Assembly (NCBI RefSeq): GCF_900101455.1
Contig: NZ_FMZJ01000012.1
Location: 94,674-158,673, forward strand
Origin: Sphingomonas sp. YR710
GTDB lineage: Bacteria > Pseudomonadota > Alphaproteobacteria > Sphingomonadales > Sphingomonadaceae
Direction of reading: 5' to 3'
DNA length: 64,000 nucleotides
A program made the position numbers and the translations under genes. The notes under the pieces are model-generated. The model was given only the letters and a program-made list of their open reading frames with translations. It ran no database searches and had not been told where the DNA came from. Each line of letters starts with the position of its first letter. The first letter of the stretch is position 1. Below, in pieces: positions 16,455-26,188 of this stretch.

Positions 16455-19400
16455 GATCGTCGCCAGGAAGGCCTCGATCGCCGCCGGCGACGCCGGCTTC
16501 GCGACAACTGTTACCCCCATTGCCGCAGCCTTCATGCGAAGTTCGGGACCGTCCTCCGCAGAGATGATCATGGCGGCGAGGCCCGGCGCTTCGTCGCGCA
16601 TAGCAGCGATCAGGCTGAGTCCGTCCTCACCCCCGTCGAGCCGATAATCGGCCAGAACAGCGTCGACACGCCGACTGTGCGGAAGCGCGTCGGTGATGCC
16701 GATCGCGCCGATCGCGCGATGGCCTAGCCGCTGTAGCAGTGCGATACTTGCCTCGACGATACGGGGATCGTTATCGACAACCAGCAGGTCCAGGCGAATA
16801 TGCGCGGCAGGCGCCCTGATGGCGGGTGCATCATCGGGACTGGTGGGCTCTTCGATCCGGCCATCGCGAAGCGCGGGCAGCGAGAGGCTGAATCGGCTGC
16901 CGCGACCGGGTATCGAGTGAACGCTGATCCTACCGCCGATCAACCGCGCAATCCGTTCCGCCAACGCCAGGCCGAGGCCGAATCCGTCAGCCTCCACCTG
17001 ACCCAGGCGGGTGAACTCGGCAAAGATGGTTTCGACAAGGTGAGGTTCGATGCCGACTCCGCTGTCGACTACGTCGATGCGCAAGCGATCGCCACGGCGG
17101 CGGACGCCGATCACGACCCCGCCATGCTCGCAATAGCGTATGGCGTTGGCGAGAAAGTTCTGGATGAGCGAGCGCAGCAGTCCGGAGTCTGTATCGACGC
17201 GGCCCGGCATCGGCGCCAGCTTCAGCCGCAGGCCCTTGCGCTCGGCGCTTGGGCGGAAACTCTCGGCGAGATCGGCAAGGAAAGGGGCGAGAGTCAGTGG
17301 TTCGGGCCGCGCCTGCACGCCACCGGCATCGAGCTTGCTGATATCGAGCAGTGCCCGCAGCATGTCCTCGGCGCCGATAATCGCTCTCTCCACGCCCTCG
17401 ATCAGCGGGGTGGCCTCGTCCGGGACATCGCGGGCCAGCGCGGCGGTGAAGAGGCGCGCGGCATGCAGAGGCTGAAGCAGATCATGGCTCGCTGCCGCGA
17501 GAAAGCGTGTCTTGTCGCGGTCGGCTTCAGCGAGGCGGCGATTGGCATCGCTCAACTCCTGCGTGCGGGCGGCCACGCGCTGCTCGAGACCCTCCAGCGT
17601 GCGGCGCAACTCTTCGCGTATGCGCACATCTTCCGTTGTGTCGGTGAAGCTCATCACATAGCCGCCGCCGGGCATCGGCCCGCCGACCGTCTTGAGCGCG
17701 CGGCCATCCGGGCGACGACGTTCGAACACATGCTCGCGCCCGCGCCGCAGGTGTTCAAGCCGCTTTTCTACATGGTGGGCCGGGTCTCCGTCGCCGAAGT
17801 CGCCACGCAAAGCGTTGTGGAGCATGAGGTCGGCGACCGGCCTTCCGACCCGCAGCAATCCCGGAGGATAGTCGAACAGAGCCTCATAGCGACTGTTCCA
17901 CGCAATGAGATTGAGATCGGAGTCGACCACGGTGATACCTGCGTCCATATTCTCGAAGGTGGCGGCAAGCAGCTGGCGCGAGAAGCGCAGGCTTCGTCCA
18001 CCCTGGTCGAGCAGTCGGGCGACCTCCGGCAGGCGCATCGTTCCGCTGGCGAGTGCGGATGTGATCAGGGCGTGGGCCGAAGACGTGCCGACGACGCTGG
18101 CGATCAGCTTCTGCGCATGCCTGGTCGAAGCGTTGTCGAGCGGCATCCCTTTTTGCGCTTGCGGAAATTCGGCACGGGCCCGTTCTTCGCCGACAAAGCT
18201 CGCGGTCAGTTCGAAGAGGTCGGCGAGATCCGCGACATGATGGCGGCCGCCATGGAGCCGAGGCAGCGCTGTCGTCTTGATCCTGCGCGCGGCGACAAGT
18301 GCATAGGCGGCGAAGTTGCACCCCAGGCTCCAGAACACGCCATGCACCAGCGGTGTCGCGCCGCCGATTCCGAATAGCTGCAGCGGGTCGAAAGCTGTGC
18401 TGGCAAGCCCGCTGAGCCAGGCTCGCGGCATGATCGGCGGAAGCGCCAGCGTGTAGAGCCAGAATGCCAGCCCGACACCAAGGCTCGCGCGGGCCGCAAT
18501 ATGGTCGCGGTCCCCACTATACGTCGCCAGCAACAGGTGCGGCGTGAACTGCGCCATTGCCGCGAACGCGATCAGCCCCATCGAAGCCAGCGATCGGGTC
18601 GGCGATACCAGCAAGCCCCATGTCAGTGCGAGGGCCAATATGATCAGGATCGCCTGCCGTCGGACCCGCAGCATATGCCGGCCCATCGCGCCGGATCCGC
18701 GTGCGGCGCTGCCCTTCAATATCGAAGGGAAGACAAGGTCGTTGGAGATCATCGTCGCGAGGGCGGTCGAGTCGACGATCGCCATCGATGCCGCCGCGCT
18801 CACGCCGCCAAGCAATGCCGCCGCGAGAACCAGACTGGCGCCGGAACTGGCGGGAAGCTGCAAGACATAGCCGTCGGCGACGATGCCAGGTTGCAGCAGC
18901 ACCGTGCCGGCGAGCGCAATCGGTAGCACCATCAGCGCCATCACGGCGAAATAGCCTGCCAGCCCGAGGCGCGCGCGGACCAGGCCGTCGGACGCGCTCC
19001 CCTCGACGAAGCCCATGTAGAATTGCCGCGGGAGCGCCACGATGGCCATTGCAGAGATCAATGCGATCACGGCGACCTCGATCGAGAGGTGGCTTGGCTC
19101 GAACCGGTCGGCAAGCGCGGCAAGCCCGTGGCGCAGGCTGGCTGGATCGGCATTGATCAGCAACAGGCAGGCGAACAGCGCGACAACAGCCAGTGCAAGC
19201 AGCTTGAGCAGCGAGCCTGCGCCGATCGCGTAAACCAGCCCCTCGCTTCGCCCCGACAGTTCATAGCGCCGCGCGCCGAACAAGACCGCGAAGATCGCGA
19301 GCAGCGGCGCTGAAACCATCATCGCCGGTTCGACGACCGAGCGCCCCGAGACGATCGACATAGCCACACCGATCGATCGCAATTGCAGCGCGATATACGG

Positions 19401-19787
19401 AATTGAGCCAAGCAGCGCGATGATCGTCACCAACCGCGCGACGACGATATCATGCCCGAAGCGTGCGGCGATAAAGTCCGATACGGTAGTGGCTTTTTCC
19501 TCGACGACCGCCCTCGTCAATCGTTCGAGCAGGCGCGGCGCGAGCACCAGCACCAATATCGGTGCCGCGTAGATCGGCAAGTAGTTCCACCCTTCGCGCG
19601 CGGCAGTCCCGACCGCGCCGTAGAACGTCCAGCTCGAGCAATAGACGGCGAGCGCAAGCATATAGGCCCAGCGGCGAAGGCGCGGCCGATGCTCCAATGC
19701 CGCGCGCCGTCGCTCGACAAGGGCCGCGACCGCGAACAGCAGCAATATGAGGACGAGCGCCAGTGTCGCCGAAACGCGTAAAGGCAT
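16431..19787 (-). CDS. crbS: SLC5-type transporter-like hybrid sensor kinase, CrbS/MxtR type
   Basis: 1118 residues. The first ~500 form a sodium/solute-symporter-like membrane domain with about 12-13 helices (for example YMLALAVYCSSWTFYGAVG). A PAS-like region follows (FENMDAGITVVDSDLNLIAWN), then a coiled coil, a HisKA box with His768 in FLAAASHDLLQPLH, an ATPase domain, and a C-terminal receiver with Asp1047 in VLADYRL. This architecture is that of CrbS/MxtR, the acetate-responsive kinase that acts on CrbR. Nearby acs and crbR support the match. Whether the membrane part transports or only senses a substrate is not known from sequence. Confidence 0.9.
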   Translation of the reverse strand: MPLRVSATLALVLILLLFAVAALVERRRAALEHRPRLRRWAYMLALAVYCSSWTFYGAVGTAAREGWNYLPIYAAPILVLVLAPRLLERLTRAVVEEKATTVSDFIAARFGHDIVVARLVTIIALLGSIPYIALQLRSIGVAMSIVSGRSVVEPAMMVSAPLLAIFAVLFGARRYELSGRSEGLVYAIGAGSLLKLLALAVVALFACLLLINADPASLRHGLAALADRFEPSHLSIEVAVIALISAMAIVALPRQFYMGFVEGSASDGLVRARLGLAGYFAVMALMVLPIALAGTVLLQPGIVADGYVLQLPASSGASLVLAAALLGGVSAAASMAIVDSTALATMISNDLVFPSILKGSAARGSGAMGRHMLRVRRQAILIILALALTWGLLVSPTRSLASMGLIAFAAMAQFTPHLLLATYSGDRDHIAARASLGVGLAFWLYTLALPPIMPRAWLSGLASTAFDPLQLFGIGGATPLVHGVFWSLGCNFAAYALVAARRIKTTALPRLHGGRHHVADLADLFELTASFVGEERARAEFPQAQKGMPLDNASTRHAQKLIASVVGTSSAHALITSALASGTMRLPEVARLLDQGGRSLRFSRQLLAATFENMDAGITVVDSDLNLIAWNSRYEALFDYPPGLLRVGRPVADLMLHNALRGDFGDGDPAHHVEKRLEHLRRGREHVFERRRPDGRALKTVGGPMPGGGYVMSFTDTTEDVRIREELRRTLEGLEQRVAARTQELSDANRRLAEADRDKTRFLAAASHDLLQPLHAARLFTAALARDVPDEATPLIEGVERAIIGAEDMLRALLDISKLDAGGVQARPEPLTLAPFLADLAESFRPSAERKGLRLKLAPMPGRVDTDSGLLRSLIQNFLANAIRYCEHGGVVIGVRRRGDRLRIDVVDSGVGIEPHLVETIFAEFTRLGQVEADGFGLGLALAERIARLIGGRISVHSIPGRGSRFSLSLPALRDGRIEEPTSPDDAPAIRAPAAHIRLDLLVVDNDPRIVEASIALLQRLGHRAIGAIGITDALPHSRRVDAVLADYRLDGGEDGLSLIAAMRDEAPGLAAMIISAEDGPELRMKAAAMGVTVVAKPASPAAIEAFLATISVPQVEA

Positions 19788-19880
19788 TCCCCACCCCGTT
19801 TGTCAGAAGGGCCGCAGGCACGACCTTTCCCGCAAGCCAGTCATCGTTGGGTCGACGCGCAAACGCCTCGCCCACATCGC

Positions 19881-19897
19881 CATTTTGCATCAAAATG
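19881..19897. promoter_or_regulatory. Palindrome in the crbS upstream region
   Basis: CATTTTG, CAT, CAAAATG forms a perfect 7-bp inverted repeat about 95 bases ahead of the crbS start. The 266-base region 19788-20053 otherwise holds no supported gene. The palindrome could bind a dimeric regulator; it is short and may be chance. Confidence 0.3.
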
Positions 19898-20053
19898 CTT
19901 GGCGAAGTCCGTACGTAGATCGCCCAATGGATCGATGGTTGCAGAGGATCTGACGCGTGGCGCGTCGTGAAGCGGGAAGGGGAAATGTGTTTCGCGCCAG
20001 ATCGCGATTCGGTGCTGAGTGGCCATCAATTCAAGCACCGGGAAGCCTGTTCA

Positions 20054-21253
20054 TTATCGGCAGTCCGCAGCCACCGCCACGGTGTCGCAAAAACGCCGCG
20101 GATCTGTCTGGGATTTTCGCCGAATACTGGCAATAATCGCGACGAACCCGAGTGCCGACGCCGTGGCTCCGGCCAATGCCACGGTGGGAAAGCCCAGGCC
20201 GACAGCAATCACTCCACCGCCTACGGCCGCGCCGATCGCGTTGCCCAGATTGAACGCACCGATGTTCATCGCTGAGGCGAGGTTCGGCGCATCGGTTGCC
20301 GCGCGCATGACTCGCACCTGAAGCGGGGGGACCAGCGCGAAGCTCGCGATCCCCCACAAAAACACGAGGATGGCAGTCGGCGCCTTGAACGGCATCAGCA
20401 TCGCGAAAGCAATGAGGATTACGGCAAGCGATGCCAGCGTGACGGCCAACGTCCGATCGACCGATCGATCCGCATAGCGCCCGCCCAGCCAGTTGCCGAC
20501 GGTGAGTCCAACACCATAGGTCACCAACATGGCAGTAACGAAACCGAGCGACGCAGCGGTCGCCTCGCGCAGGATCGGCGTGATGTAGGTAAAGACCGTG
20601 AACATCGCGCTCGCACCGACAACCGTCAGGCCGAGCGCGCCCAGCACCGGTCCGCGTGAAAGCACTCGCAGTTCCGCCATCGCATTGCCATTTTCTGGCG
20701 CTGGCAGTGCGGGCAGGGTTAGCCGAAGCGCAGCCATCGTCGCGACGCCTAGTGCGGAGATGCCCCAGAAAGACGCACGCCAGCCCAGATGCTCCCCGAC
20801 CCATGTCGCGAGCGGTACGCCGACGACATTGGCGATCGTCAGCCCCATGAACATTGCCGCAACCGCGCCGGCGCGGCGCTCCGCCGGCACGAGGCTCGCC
20901 GCGACGACCGAGCCGACGCCGAAAAAGGCTCCATGGTTCAGCGACGTGAGGATGCGTGCCGCGAGCAACATGCCATAGCTGTCCGATATCGCCGCCAGCA
21001 GGTTGCCAGCAGTGAAGATGCCGGCAAGCACGATCAGCAGCATCCGCCGGGGTATGCGCCCGGTCGTCAGCGTCATCAGCGGCGCGCCGATCACAACGCC
21101 GAGCGCATAGGCGCTGATTAACAGTCCCGCGGTCGGGATCGACACACCGAGGTCGCCCGCGATCACGGGCAACAGCCCCATTGGCGCGAATTCGGTCACT
21201 CCGATTCCGAAAGCCCCGATAGCCAGGGCCAGAAGGCCGGGATTTAGCTTCAT
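20054..21253 (-). CDS. MFS transporter of the DHA1 (arabinose-efflux-like) group
   Basis: 399 residues from the ATG at 21253, preceded by GAGGAA. Twelve hydrophobic segments are visible. The start GLLALAIGAFGIGVTEFAPMGLLPVIA is typical of the AraJ/YdhP-like drug and sugar efflux subfamily, with the motif A-like loop LTTGRIPRRMLL. The gene is divergent from a LysR regulator, with about 170 bases between them, a common efflux pump/regulator arrangement. The substrate is unknown. The C-terminal tail after the last helix is short and polar. Confidence 0.88.
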   Translation of the reverse strand: MKLNPGLLALAIGAFGIGVTEFAPMGLLPVIAGDLGVSIPTAGLLISAYALGVVIGAPLMTLTTGRIPRRMLLIVLAGIFTAGNLLAAISDSYGMLLAARILTSLNHGAFFGVGSVVAASLVPAERRAGAVAAMFMGLTIANVVGVPLATWVGEHLGWRASFWGISALGVATMAALRLTLPALPAPENGNAMAELRVLSRGPVLGALGLTVVGASAMFTVFTYITPILREATAASLGFVTAMLVTYGVGLTVGNWLGGRYADRSVDRTLAVTLASLAVILIAFAMLMPFKAPTAILVFLWGIASFALVPPLQVRVMRAATDAPNLASAMNIGAFNLGNAIGAAVGGGVIAVGLGFPTVALAGATASALGFVAIIASIRRKSQTDPRRFCDTVAVAADCR

Positions 21254-21426
21254 CGATCGTTCCTCAGATCCAGTGGTGGGTTCAGCCTGGTCGGGCATCG
21301 CAGCCGCCAATTGGTCGCGACCTGCGGGGCATATTTCATGCCTGTTTCTCCAGTTGCGTTAGTGATGCATAAGTGGGCGATGCTCCGTTGAGCGATAAGC
21401 CGCCACTGTGACGAAGGACTTTTGAT

Positions 21427-22335
21427 TTGAACGCAAAGATGGTCGTCGGTGTGGACCGGGCCCGTGCGCTGGAAATCTTTGCTGCGGTGATGCGCGAGGG
21501 CAGCTTTTCCGCAGCCGGACGCAGACTGAGCCTCACGCCTTCGGCGGTCGCGCGGTCGATCGACCGGATAGAAGAGCGGCTCGGCGTGCGACTGCTGCTG
21601 CGCTCGACCCGTACGCTAACGCTGACGGCGGAAGGGCAAGCCTATCTTCTGACCGCGCGGCGGATACTCGCCGACCTTGACGATGCTGAGCAGCAGATCG
21701 CCGATCAGGGAGCCCCGCGCGGGCGATTGCGCATCAGCGCGGCACTGTCGCACGGGCGGCTTTGCATAGTTCCGCTGCTCGGCGATTTCACGCAGCTCTA
21801 TCCGCATATTCTGGTCGATATTGCACTGACCGACACGATCATCGATATCGCTGCCGGCCAGGCGGATGTCGCGATCCGGTTCGGGCCTCTCGCCGACAGC
21901 TCGTTGACGGCGCGCAAGCTGGGCGAGACCGGTCGCGTAATCGTCGCCGCGCCGGACTATCTCGCCCGCCATGGCACGCCGGTCGTGCCCGAAGACCTGC
22001 ACCGCCATAATTGCCTCAACTTCAATTTTCGCCGCGTGGAACCGGTTTGGCCGTTCCGTCGCGACGGACAGGACTTCGCGCTGTCGGTGAAGGGCAACAT
22101 CGAGGCCAACAATGGCGAGACGCTTGGCCAGCTTGCTGCAGCGGGCGTCGGAGTGGCGCGTGTCGGCGCGTTCAGCGTCGTCGAAGATATCGCCGCCGGC
22201 CGGCTGGTGCCGATATTGGATGCGTTCAATCCCGGCGATGCGGAGGCGATTCACGCGGTGTTCGTCGGCGGCACCAATACGCCCGCTCGTGTGCGTGTAT
22301 TTGTCGATTTCCTACGCGAGCGCCTCGCCAAATAA
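21427..22335 (+). CDS. LysR-family transcriptional regulator
   Basis: 302 residues. A TTG at 21427 sits eight bases after GAAGGA; the ATG at 21439 is too far from that site, so TTG is preferred. The N-terminal winged helix (LEIFAAVMREGSFSAAGRRLSLTPSAVARSI) and the effector domain (QADVAIRFG) are standard LTTR features. It probably controls the divergent MFS gene, and LTTRs commonly also repress themselves from the shared promoter. It belongs to the group that regulates drug-efflux-type MFS genes in sphingomonads. The inducer is unknown. Confidence 0.9.
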   Translation: MNAKMVVGVDRARALEIFAAVMREGSFSAAGRRLSLTPSAVARSIDRIEERLGVRLLLRSTRTLTLTAEGQAYLLTARRILADLDDAEQQIADQGAPRGRLRISAALSHGRLCIVPLLGDFTQLYPHILVDIALTDTIIDIAAGQADVAIRFGPLADSSLTARKLGETGRVIVAAPDYLARHGTPVVPEDLHRHNCLNFNFRRVEPVWPFRRDGQDFALSVKGNIEANNGETLGQLAAAGVGVARVGAFSVVEDIAAGRLVPILDAFNPGDAEAIHAVFVGGTNTPARVRVFVDFLRERLAK

Positions 22336-22381
22336 GGTGGGCAACGGCCAGGAGTAACATGCGCCGTAACCCAGCACCGGC

Positions 22382-24250
22382 TCAACGCCGTCTTCGCGCC
22401 GGCACCACCAGCGGCTCGAGCAGATCGAGTGGCATCGCGCCATAGCCGAGCACCTTCGCGTGGAATGCGCGCAGCGAGAAGGCGTGGCCTTGTCGCGCCT
22501 TCATCCTGTCGCGCATCGCCAGCAGGCGAAGCTGGCCGATCTTGTAGCCGAGCGCCTGGCCCGGCCACGCCATATAGCGTTCGATCTCGGCCACCACCTC
22601 GCTCATCGGCGATCCGGTATTGGCCTGCATATAGGCAATCGCCTGTTCGCGGGTCCAGCGCAGCTGATGCAGCCCGGTATCGACCACCAGCCGCACGCAG
22701 CGGAACAGATCGTCGGCAAGCCGGCCGACATCGCCGGCCGGATCATGTGCATAAGCGCCGAGTTCGGAGGCCAACCGCTCGGCATAGAGCGCCCAGCCTT
22801 CCTGATAGGCGTTGAAGCTCGCGATCCGCAGGATCAGCGGCGCCTGCGGCAGCGAAAGCGCGGTGGCGCCCTGCGTGTGGTGGCCAGGTACGCCCTCATG
22901 ATAGGTGAGGGTGGGCAGCGCGTAGCGGTGGATGCCGGCCATGTCGCGCAGGTTGATCCAGTAGATGCCGGGCCGCGATCCATCGAGCGACGGGCCATCA
23001 TAATAGCCCCCCGGTGCGCTATCCTGCGTGGCGACGGGCACCGCGCGGATTTCGAGATGCTGGGTCGGGATCATCGCGGGCGGCAGGAACGCCGGTTGCC
23101 GGGCCTCCATGTCGCGCACCAGCCCGCGGACATAGTCGATCACGCCCGCGCGACCGGCATCATTGTCCGCGAATCGCTCCTTCGGATCATTGGCCAGCGC
23201 ATCGAGCCGCTGGCGCAGGCTCCCTCTGGAGAAGCCCAGTTCCCTGAGCCGCGCGCCGATCCGCGCGGTAACGCGGCGGACCTGTTCGCGCCCGATCGCA
23301 TGGATCTCGGCTGGGGACTGGCGGCTGTCGCCGACCGACAGGACGTTGGCGGCGTAGAGCGCTTCGCCGTCAGGCTGGGCCCACACACCGGCCTCGGCCC
23401 GGCCGCGCGCGGCCATGTCGGCGATCCGCTCGCGCAGCTTCGCGAAGGCCGGGCGCGCGCGCTTTTCGAGCGCGGTGATCGCACGCGTCTCCGCCGCCGC
23501 ACGCGTCTGACTGTCGAGCCCGGCGGTGAGCATGCGATCGCGCAGCGAGACGATCAGCGGATGCTTATCAGCCGGGCCGGTCAGGAAGCCGTCGAGCACT
23601 GGCAGGCTTTTCTCGATCAGAATGCGCGGCGGCCGGCAGCCTTTGGCCTCGTCCGCCTTTGTCTTTTCGATCACGCCGGCAAAACCCGAAGCGAATCCAT
23701 CAAGCTTTTCGATCCAGGCATCGACCTCGATCGGGCTCGACACCGATTGCTGCGCCATCATCACATTCGGAGTGTTGATATGCGGCCCCGAAATCGGGCT
23801 GATCAGATAGGGTTCGTGGCCCGAAAACCAGAATGGGTTGGGCCGGCCATAGCCGATCGCAGCGGTACGAGAGCCATTTTCCAGTACAGCTGCCGCGATC
23901 TTGAGCCGAAGCTCGCCGAGCGGATCGGCGGTACAGCCGATCTTCTCGATTGCGATCCCGGCCTCGCCGATCGCGGTGCGCCAACTCTCCTCGCCCTCGG
24001 GCGAATAATCATCCATCCGCCGAGCGAGCGGGCCGCCGCCCAGCGATGCCGGAACGCCGCCATAGGTGCCGATCTCCGGCGTATGATCGAGCAACGTGTC
24101 GGCGATGGCATCGAGCGGGTTGGTGATCGGGCAGGCCGGCGGTCGACGGCCGGCGATGGCAGGTGCCGTAGCCGCGATGGCACCGCCCGCCAGCATCCCG
24201 GCGACATCGCGGCGCGAGACATGGGTCAACACGTTTTCGGAAGGATCCAC
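22382..24250 (-). CDS. DUF885 family protein, Tat-exported
   Basis: 622 residues. The GTG at 24250 lies seven bases after GAGGAA and is the best start; ATGs further upstream lack a ribosome site and run into the divergent gene. The N-terminus carries a twin-arginine signal (SRRDVAGMLAGGAIAATAPAIAG). The C-terminal half has the DUF885 zinc-peptidase-like motif YHEGVPGHHTQ, an HExxH-like variant (HEGVPGHH), followed by a helical region with GWALYAE. The family is thought to be metallopeptidases, but no substrate is established. The Tat signal implies folding before export to the periplasm. Confidence 0.85.
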   Translation of the reverse strand: MDPSENVLTHVSRRDVAGMLAGGAIAATAPAIAGRRPPACPITNPLDAIADTLLDHTPEIGTYGGVPASLGGGPLARRMDDYSPEGEESWRTAIGEAGIAIEKIGCTADPLGELRLKIAAAVLENGSRTAAIGYGRPNPFWFSGHEPYLISPISGPHINTPNVMMAQQSVSSPIEVDAWIEKLDGFASGFAGVIEKTKADEAKGCRPPRILIEKSLPVLDGFLTGPADKHPLIVSLRDRMLTAGLDSQTRAAAETRAITALEKRARPAFAKLRERIADMAARGRAEAGVWAQPDGEALYAANVLSVGDSRQSPAEIHAIGREQVRRVTARIGARLRELGFSRGSLRQRLDALANDPKERFADNDAGRAGVIDYVRGLVRDMEARQPAFLPPAMIPTQHLEIRAVPVATQDSAPGGYYDGPSLDGSRPGIYWINLRDMAGIHRYALPTLTYHEGVPGHHTQGATALSLPQAPLILRIASFNAYQEGWALYAERLASELGAYAHDPAGDVGRLADDLFRCVRLVVDTGLHQLRWTREQAIAYMQANTGSPMSEVVAEIERYMAWPGQALGYKIGQLRLLAMRDRMKARQGHAFSLRAFHAKVLGYGAMPLDLLEPLVVPARRRR

Positions 24251-24315
24251 ATGATATTCCTCGGACTGGCCGCCAAGTGGTGACATTTTCGCGCGCAAGC
24301 GGCAACAGGTCTGCC

Positions 24316-25053
24316 ATGTTTCAAATCGAATCCATTGGCAGCGTCGCGCGGATCAGCCTGAGCCGGCCCGAAGCGCGCAATGCCATCGCCATCGCCAGTT
24401 GGGAGGGCTTCGCCGAGGCGATCGCCTCGGTGGGGCGGTCTGGCGCGCGCGTCTTGATCTTGCGCTCGGCGGTGCCGGGGATATTCTGCGCCGGGGCCGA
24501 TATTACCGATCTTGATCGGCTGCACGCCGACCCAGCCCTGCGTGGCCATTTTCGAACGATGATGGCCCAGGCGATCGAGGCGCTCGCGGCTCTCCCGATC
24601 GCTACGATTGCCGCCATCGACGGCGGCTGTTTCGGCGCCGGCGTCGCATTGGCAATGGCATGCGACATAAGGCTGGCAGGGGCCAAAGCGGCGTTCGGGA
24701 TCACGCCGGCGAAGCTCGGCATCAGTTATCCCGCAAGCGATGTCGCCAGGCTGCGCGCGCTGGTGGGGCCGGGGCAGGCGGCGCGGCTGCTATATTCGGC
24801 CATGACGATCGTAGCGATCGAGGCCAGGGCGATCGGTTTGATCGAAGAGATGGTGGACGATGCCGACGCCGCCGCGCAGGCGCTGGCGGCGACGATCGCG
24901 GCCAACTCCCCGTCGAGCATCGCTGTCCTCAAGCGCTCATTGGCCGGTGATCGGGCGTCCGACACGTTATTCGAAGATGCCTTCGGGAGTGCCAATTTCA
25001 TCGAGGGTGTCCGGGCATTCCGTGACCGCCGCCGGCCGGATTTCACCGCATGA
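24316..25053 (+). CDS. Enoyl-CoA hydratase/isomerase family protein
   Basis: 245 residues from the ATG at 24316. Crotonase signature segments are present: IFCAGADITDL and GGCFGAGVALAMACDIRLA, with a proline/isoleucine-rich active site segment after it (FGITPAKLGISYP). It is the first gene of a tight plus-strand operon in which the next start overlaps its stop by four bases. The neighbours do not identify the substrate. The sequence is shorter than typical FadB-type hydratases and has an intact oxyanion hole. Confidence 0.87.
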   Translation: MFQIESIGSVARISLSRPEARNAIAIASWEGFAEAIASVGRSGARVLILRSAVPGIFCAGADITDLDRLHADPALRGHFRTMMAQAIEALAALPIATIAAIDGGCFGAGVALAMACDIRLAGAKAAFGITPAKLGISYPASDVARLRALVGPGQAARLLYSAMTIVAIEARAIGLIEEMVDDADAAAQALAATIAANSPSSIAVLKRSLAGDRASDTLFEDAFGSANFIEGVRAFRDRRRPDFTA

Positions 25054-25784
25054 CGGATGTCGTCACGCACATCGCCGGCGATCCGGAGAGTGGGCTGCTG
25101 TTGATCGCGGATCATGCGTCGAACGCGGTGCCCGCCGACATCAATCTCGGCATCGATCCCGTGCTGCTCGATCAGCATATGGCGATCGATATCGGCGTCG
25201 CGCCGCTTGGGGCGTCACTGTGCGCACGGCTGGCGATGACGGGCCTGCTCGGCGCCGTCTCGCGGCTGGTGATCGATCTCAACCGCGAGGAGCATGCGGC
25301 CGGGCTGATCCCGGTCGAAAGCGACGGCTTTGCGATCCCCGGCAATGTGCTGCTCGACGCGGCCGGGCGGATAGCGCGTGTCGATCGCTTCTGGCGGCCT
25401 TATCACCGACACCTTGCCAATGTGATCGCTGCACAGGCGCCGAAGCTGATCGTTTCGCTCCACAGTTTCACGCCGCGATTGTCGACCCGCCCGCAGGAAG
25501 CGCGTCCGTGGCAGGTGGGTGTGCTGTATAACCGCGACGATCGGGCCGCGCATGCGGGGATTGCCGCGTTGCGAGCGGCCGGCGTGATGACCGGCGACAA
25601 CGAACCCTATTCGGGGCAAGTCCTCAACGCGACGATGAATGCCCATGCCGAGGCGAACGGTATAGCGTATCTGGGGCTGGAAGTGCGGCAGGATCTGATC
25701 GGCGACGAAGCCGGCGTCGCGCATTGGGCGGATGTGCTGGCGCCTGTTATCATGGCGGTGCGTGATCGCATCATGGGAAATTAG
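25050..25784 (+). CDS. N-formylglutamate amidohydrolase family protein (HutG-like)
   Basis: 244 residues with the family motifs LLLIADHASNAVP, VIDLNREE and SLHSFTPRL, which are expected to bind a catalytic zinc ion. HutG releases formate from N-formylglutamate in the last step of histidine breakdown. No hut gene is nearby, so it may deformylate another short substrate. Its start overlaps the previous stop (ATGA), showing coupling with the enoyl-CoA hydratase gene. Confidence 0.87.
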   Translation: MTDVVTHIAGDPESGLLLIADHASNAVPADINLGIDPVLLDQHMAIDIGVAPLGASLCARLAMTGLLGAVSRLVIDLNREEHAAGLIPVESDGFAIPGNVLLDAAGRIARVDRFWRPYHRHLANVIAAQAPKLIVSLHSFTPRLSTRPQEARPWQVGVLYNRDDRAAHAGIAALRAAGVMTGDNEPYSGQVLNATMNAHAEANGIAYLGLEVRQDLIGDEAGVAHWADVLAPVIMAVRDRIMGN

Positions 25785-25819
25785 GCGATGCAAATCGATA
25801 AATGTCTCGGGTGCTTCAT

Positions 25820-26188
25820 ATGACCCGACCATCGAATCCCCTGTTCGTCGTGGCCCTGATATCGGTGACGAGTGGCCTCACCGCCTGCGGACACCAGGCC
25901 GATGCCGGAAACCCGACCGGCGCCGAGCCCATTCCCTGCCGCGCATCCGCCGCCCCCGCGCTGAACGCCGATTGCACGGTCGAGCGGATGGCCACGCCCG
26001 AAGGTACGACGCTCACCCTTCGCAATCCCGACGGCTCGTTTCGCCGCCTGCTGCTGGTCGGCGACGGGCGCGGGGTGATCGCCGCAGATGGGGCCGAGCC
26101 GGCAATCGTCGGGCCGGGCGATGCCAAATCCATCGACGTGGAGATTGGCGGCATGGTCTATCGCCTGCCCGCGCGGGTCACGCCATGA
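25820..26188 (+). CDS. Small putative lipoprotein, unknown function
   Basis: 122 residues from the ATG at 25820 (an ATG at 25802 would add six). The N-terminus has a hydrophobic segment ending in a lipobox, SGLTAC, so it is probably lipidated and anchored in the envelope. The rest is a small beta-rich domain (TVERMATPEGTTLTLRNPDG then FRRLLLVGDG). No known family was recognised. Its TGA overlaps the ATG of the NAD(P)H-hydrate repair gene, so it is part of that operon. Such proteins near this locus are usually annotated as hypothetical. Confidence 0.65.
   Translation: MTRPSNPLFVVALISVTSGLTACGHQADAGNPTGAEPIPCRASAAPALNADCTVERMATPEGTTLTLRNPDGSFRRLLLVGDGRGVIAADGAEPAIVGPGDAKSIDVEIGGMVYRLPARVTP

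Noticed and set aside
16800..18377. 525-residue plus-strand frame inside the CrbS gene
   Set aside because: Antisense to the kinase and ATPase domains, which are clear; no motif in the frame.
22460..24283. 607-residue plus-strand frame opposite the DUF885 gene
   Set aside because: The minus-strand gene has a Tat signal, ribosome site and peptidase motif; the plus frame has none and is a mirror of it.
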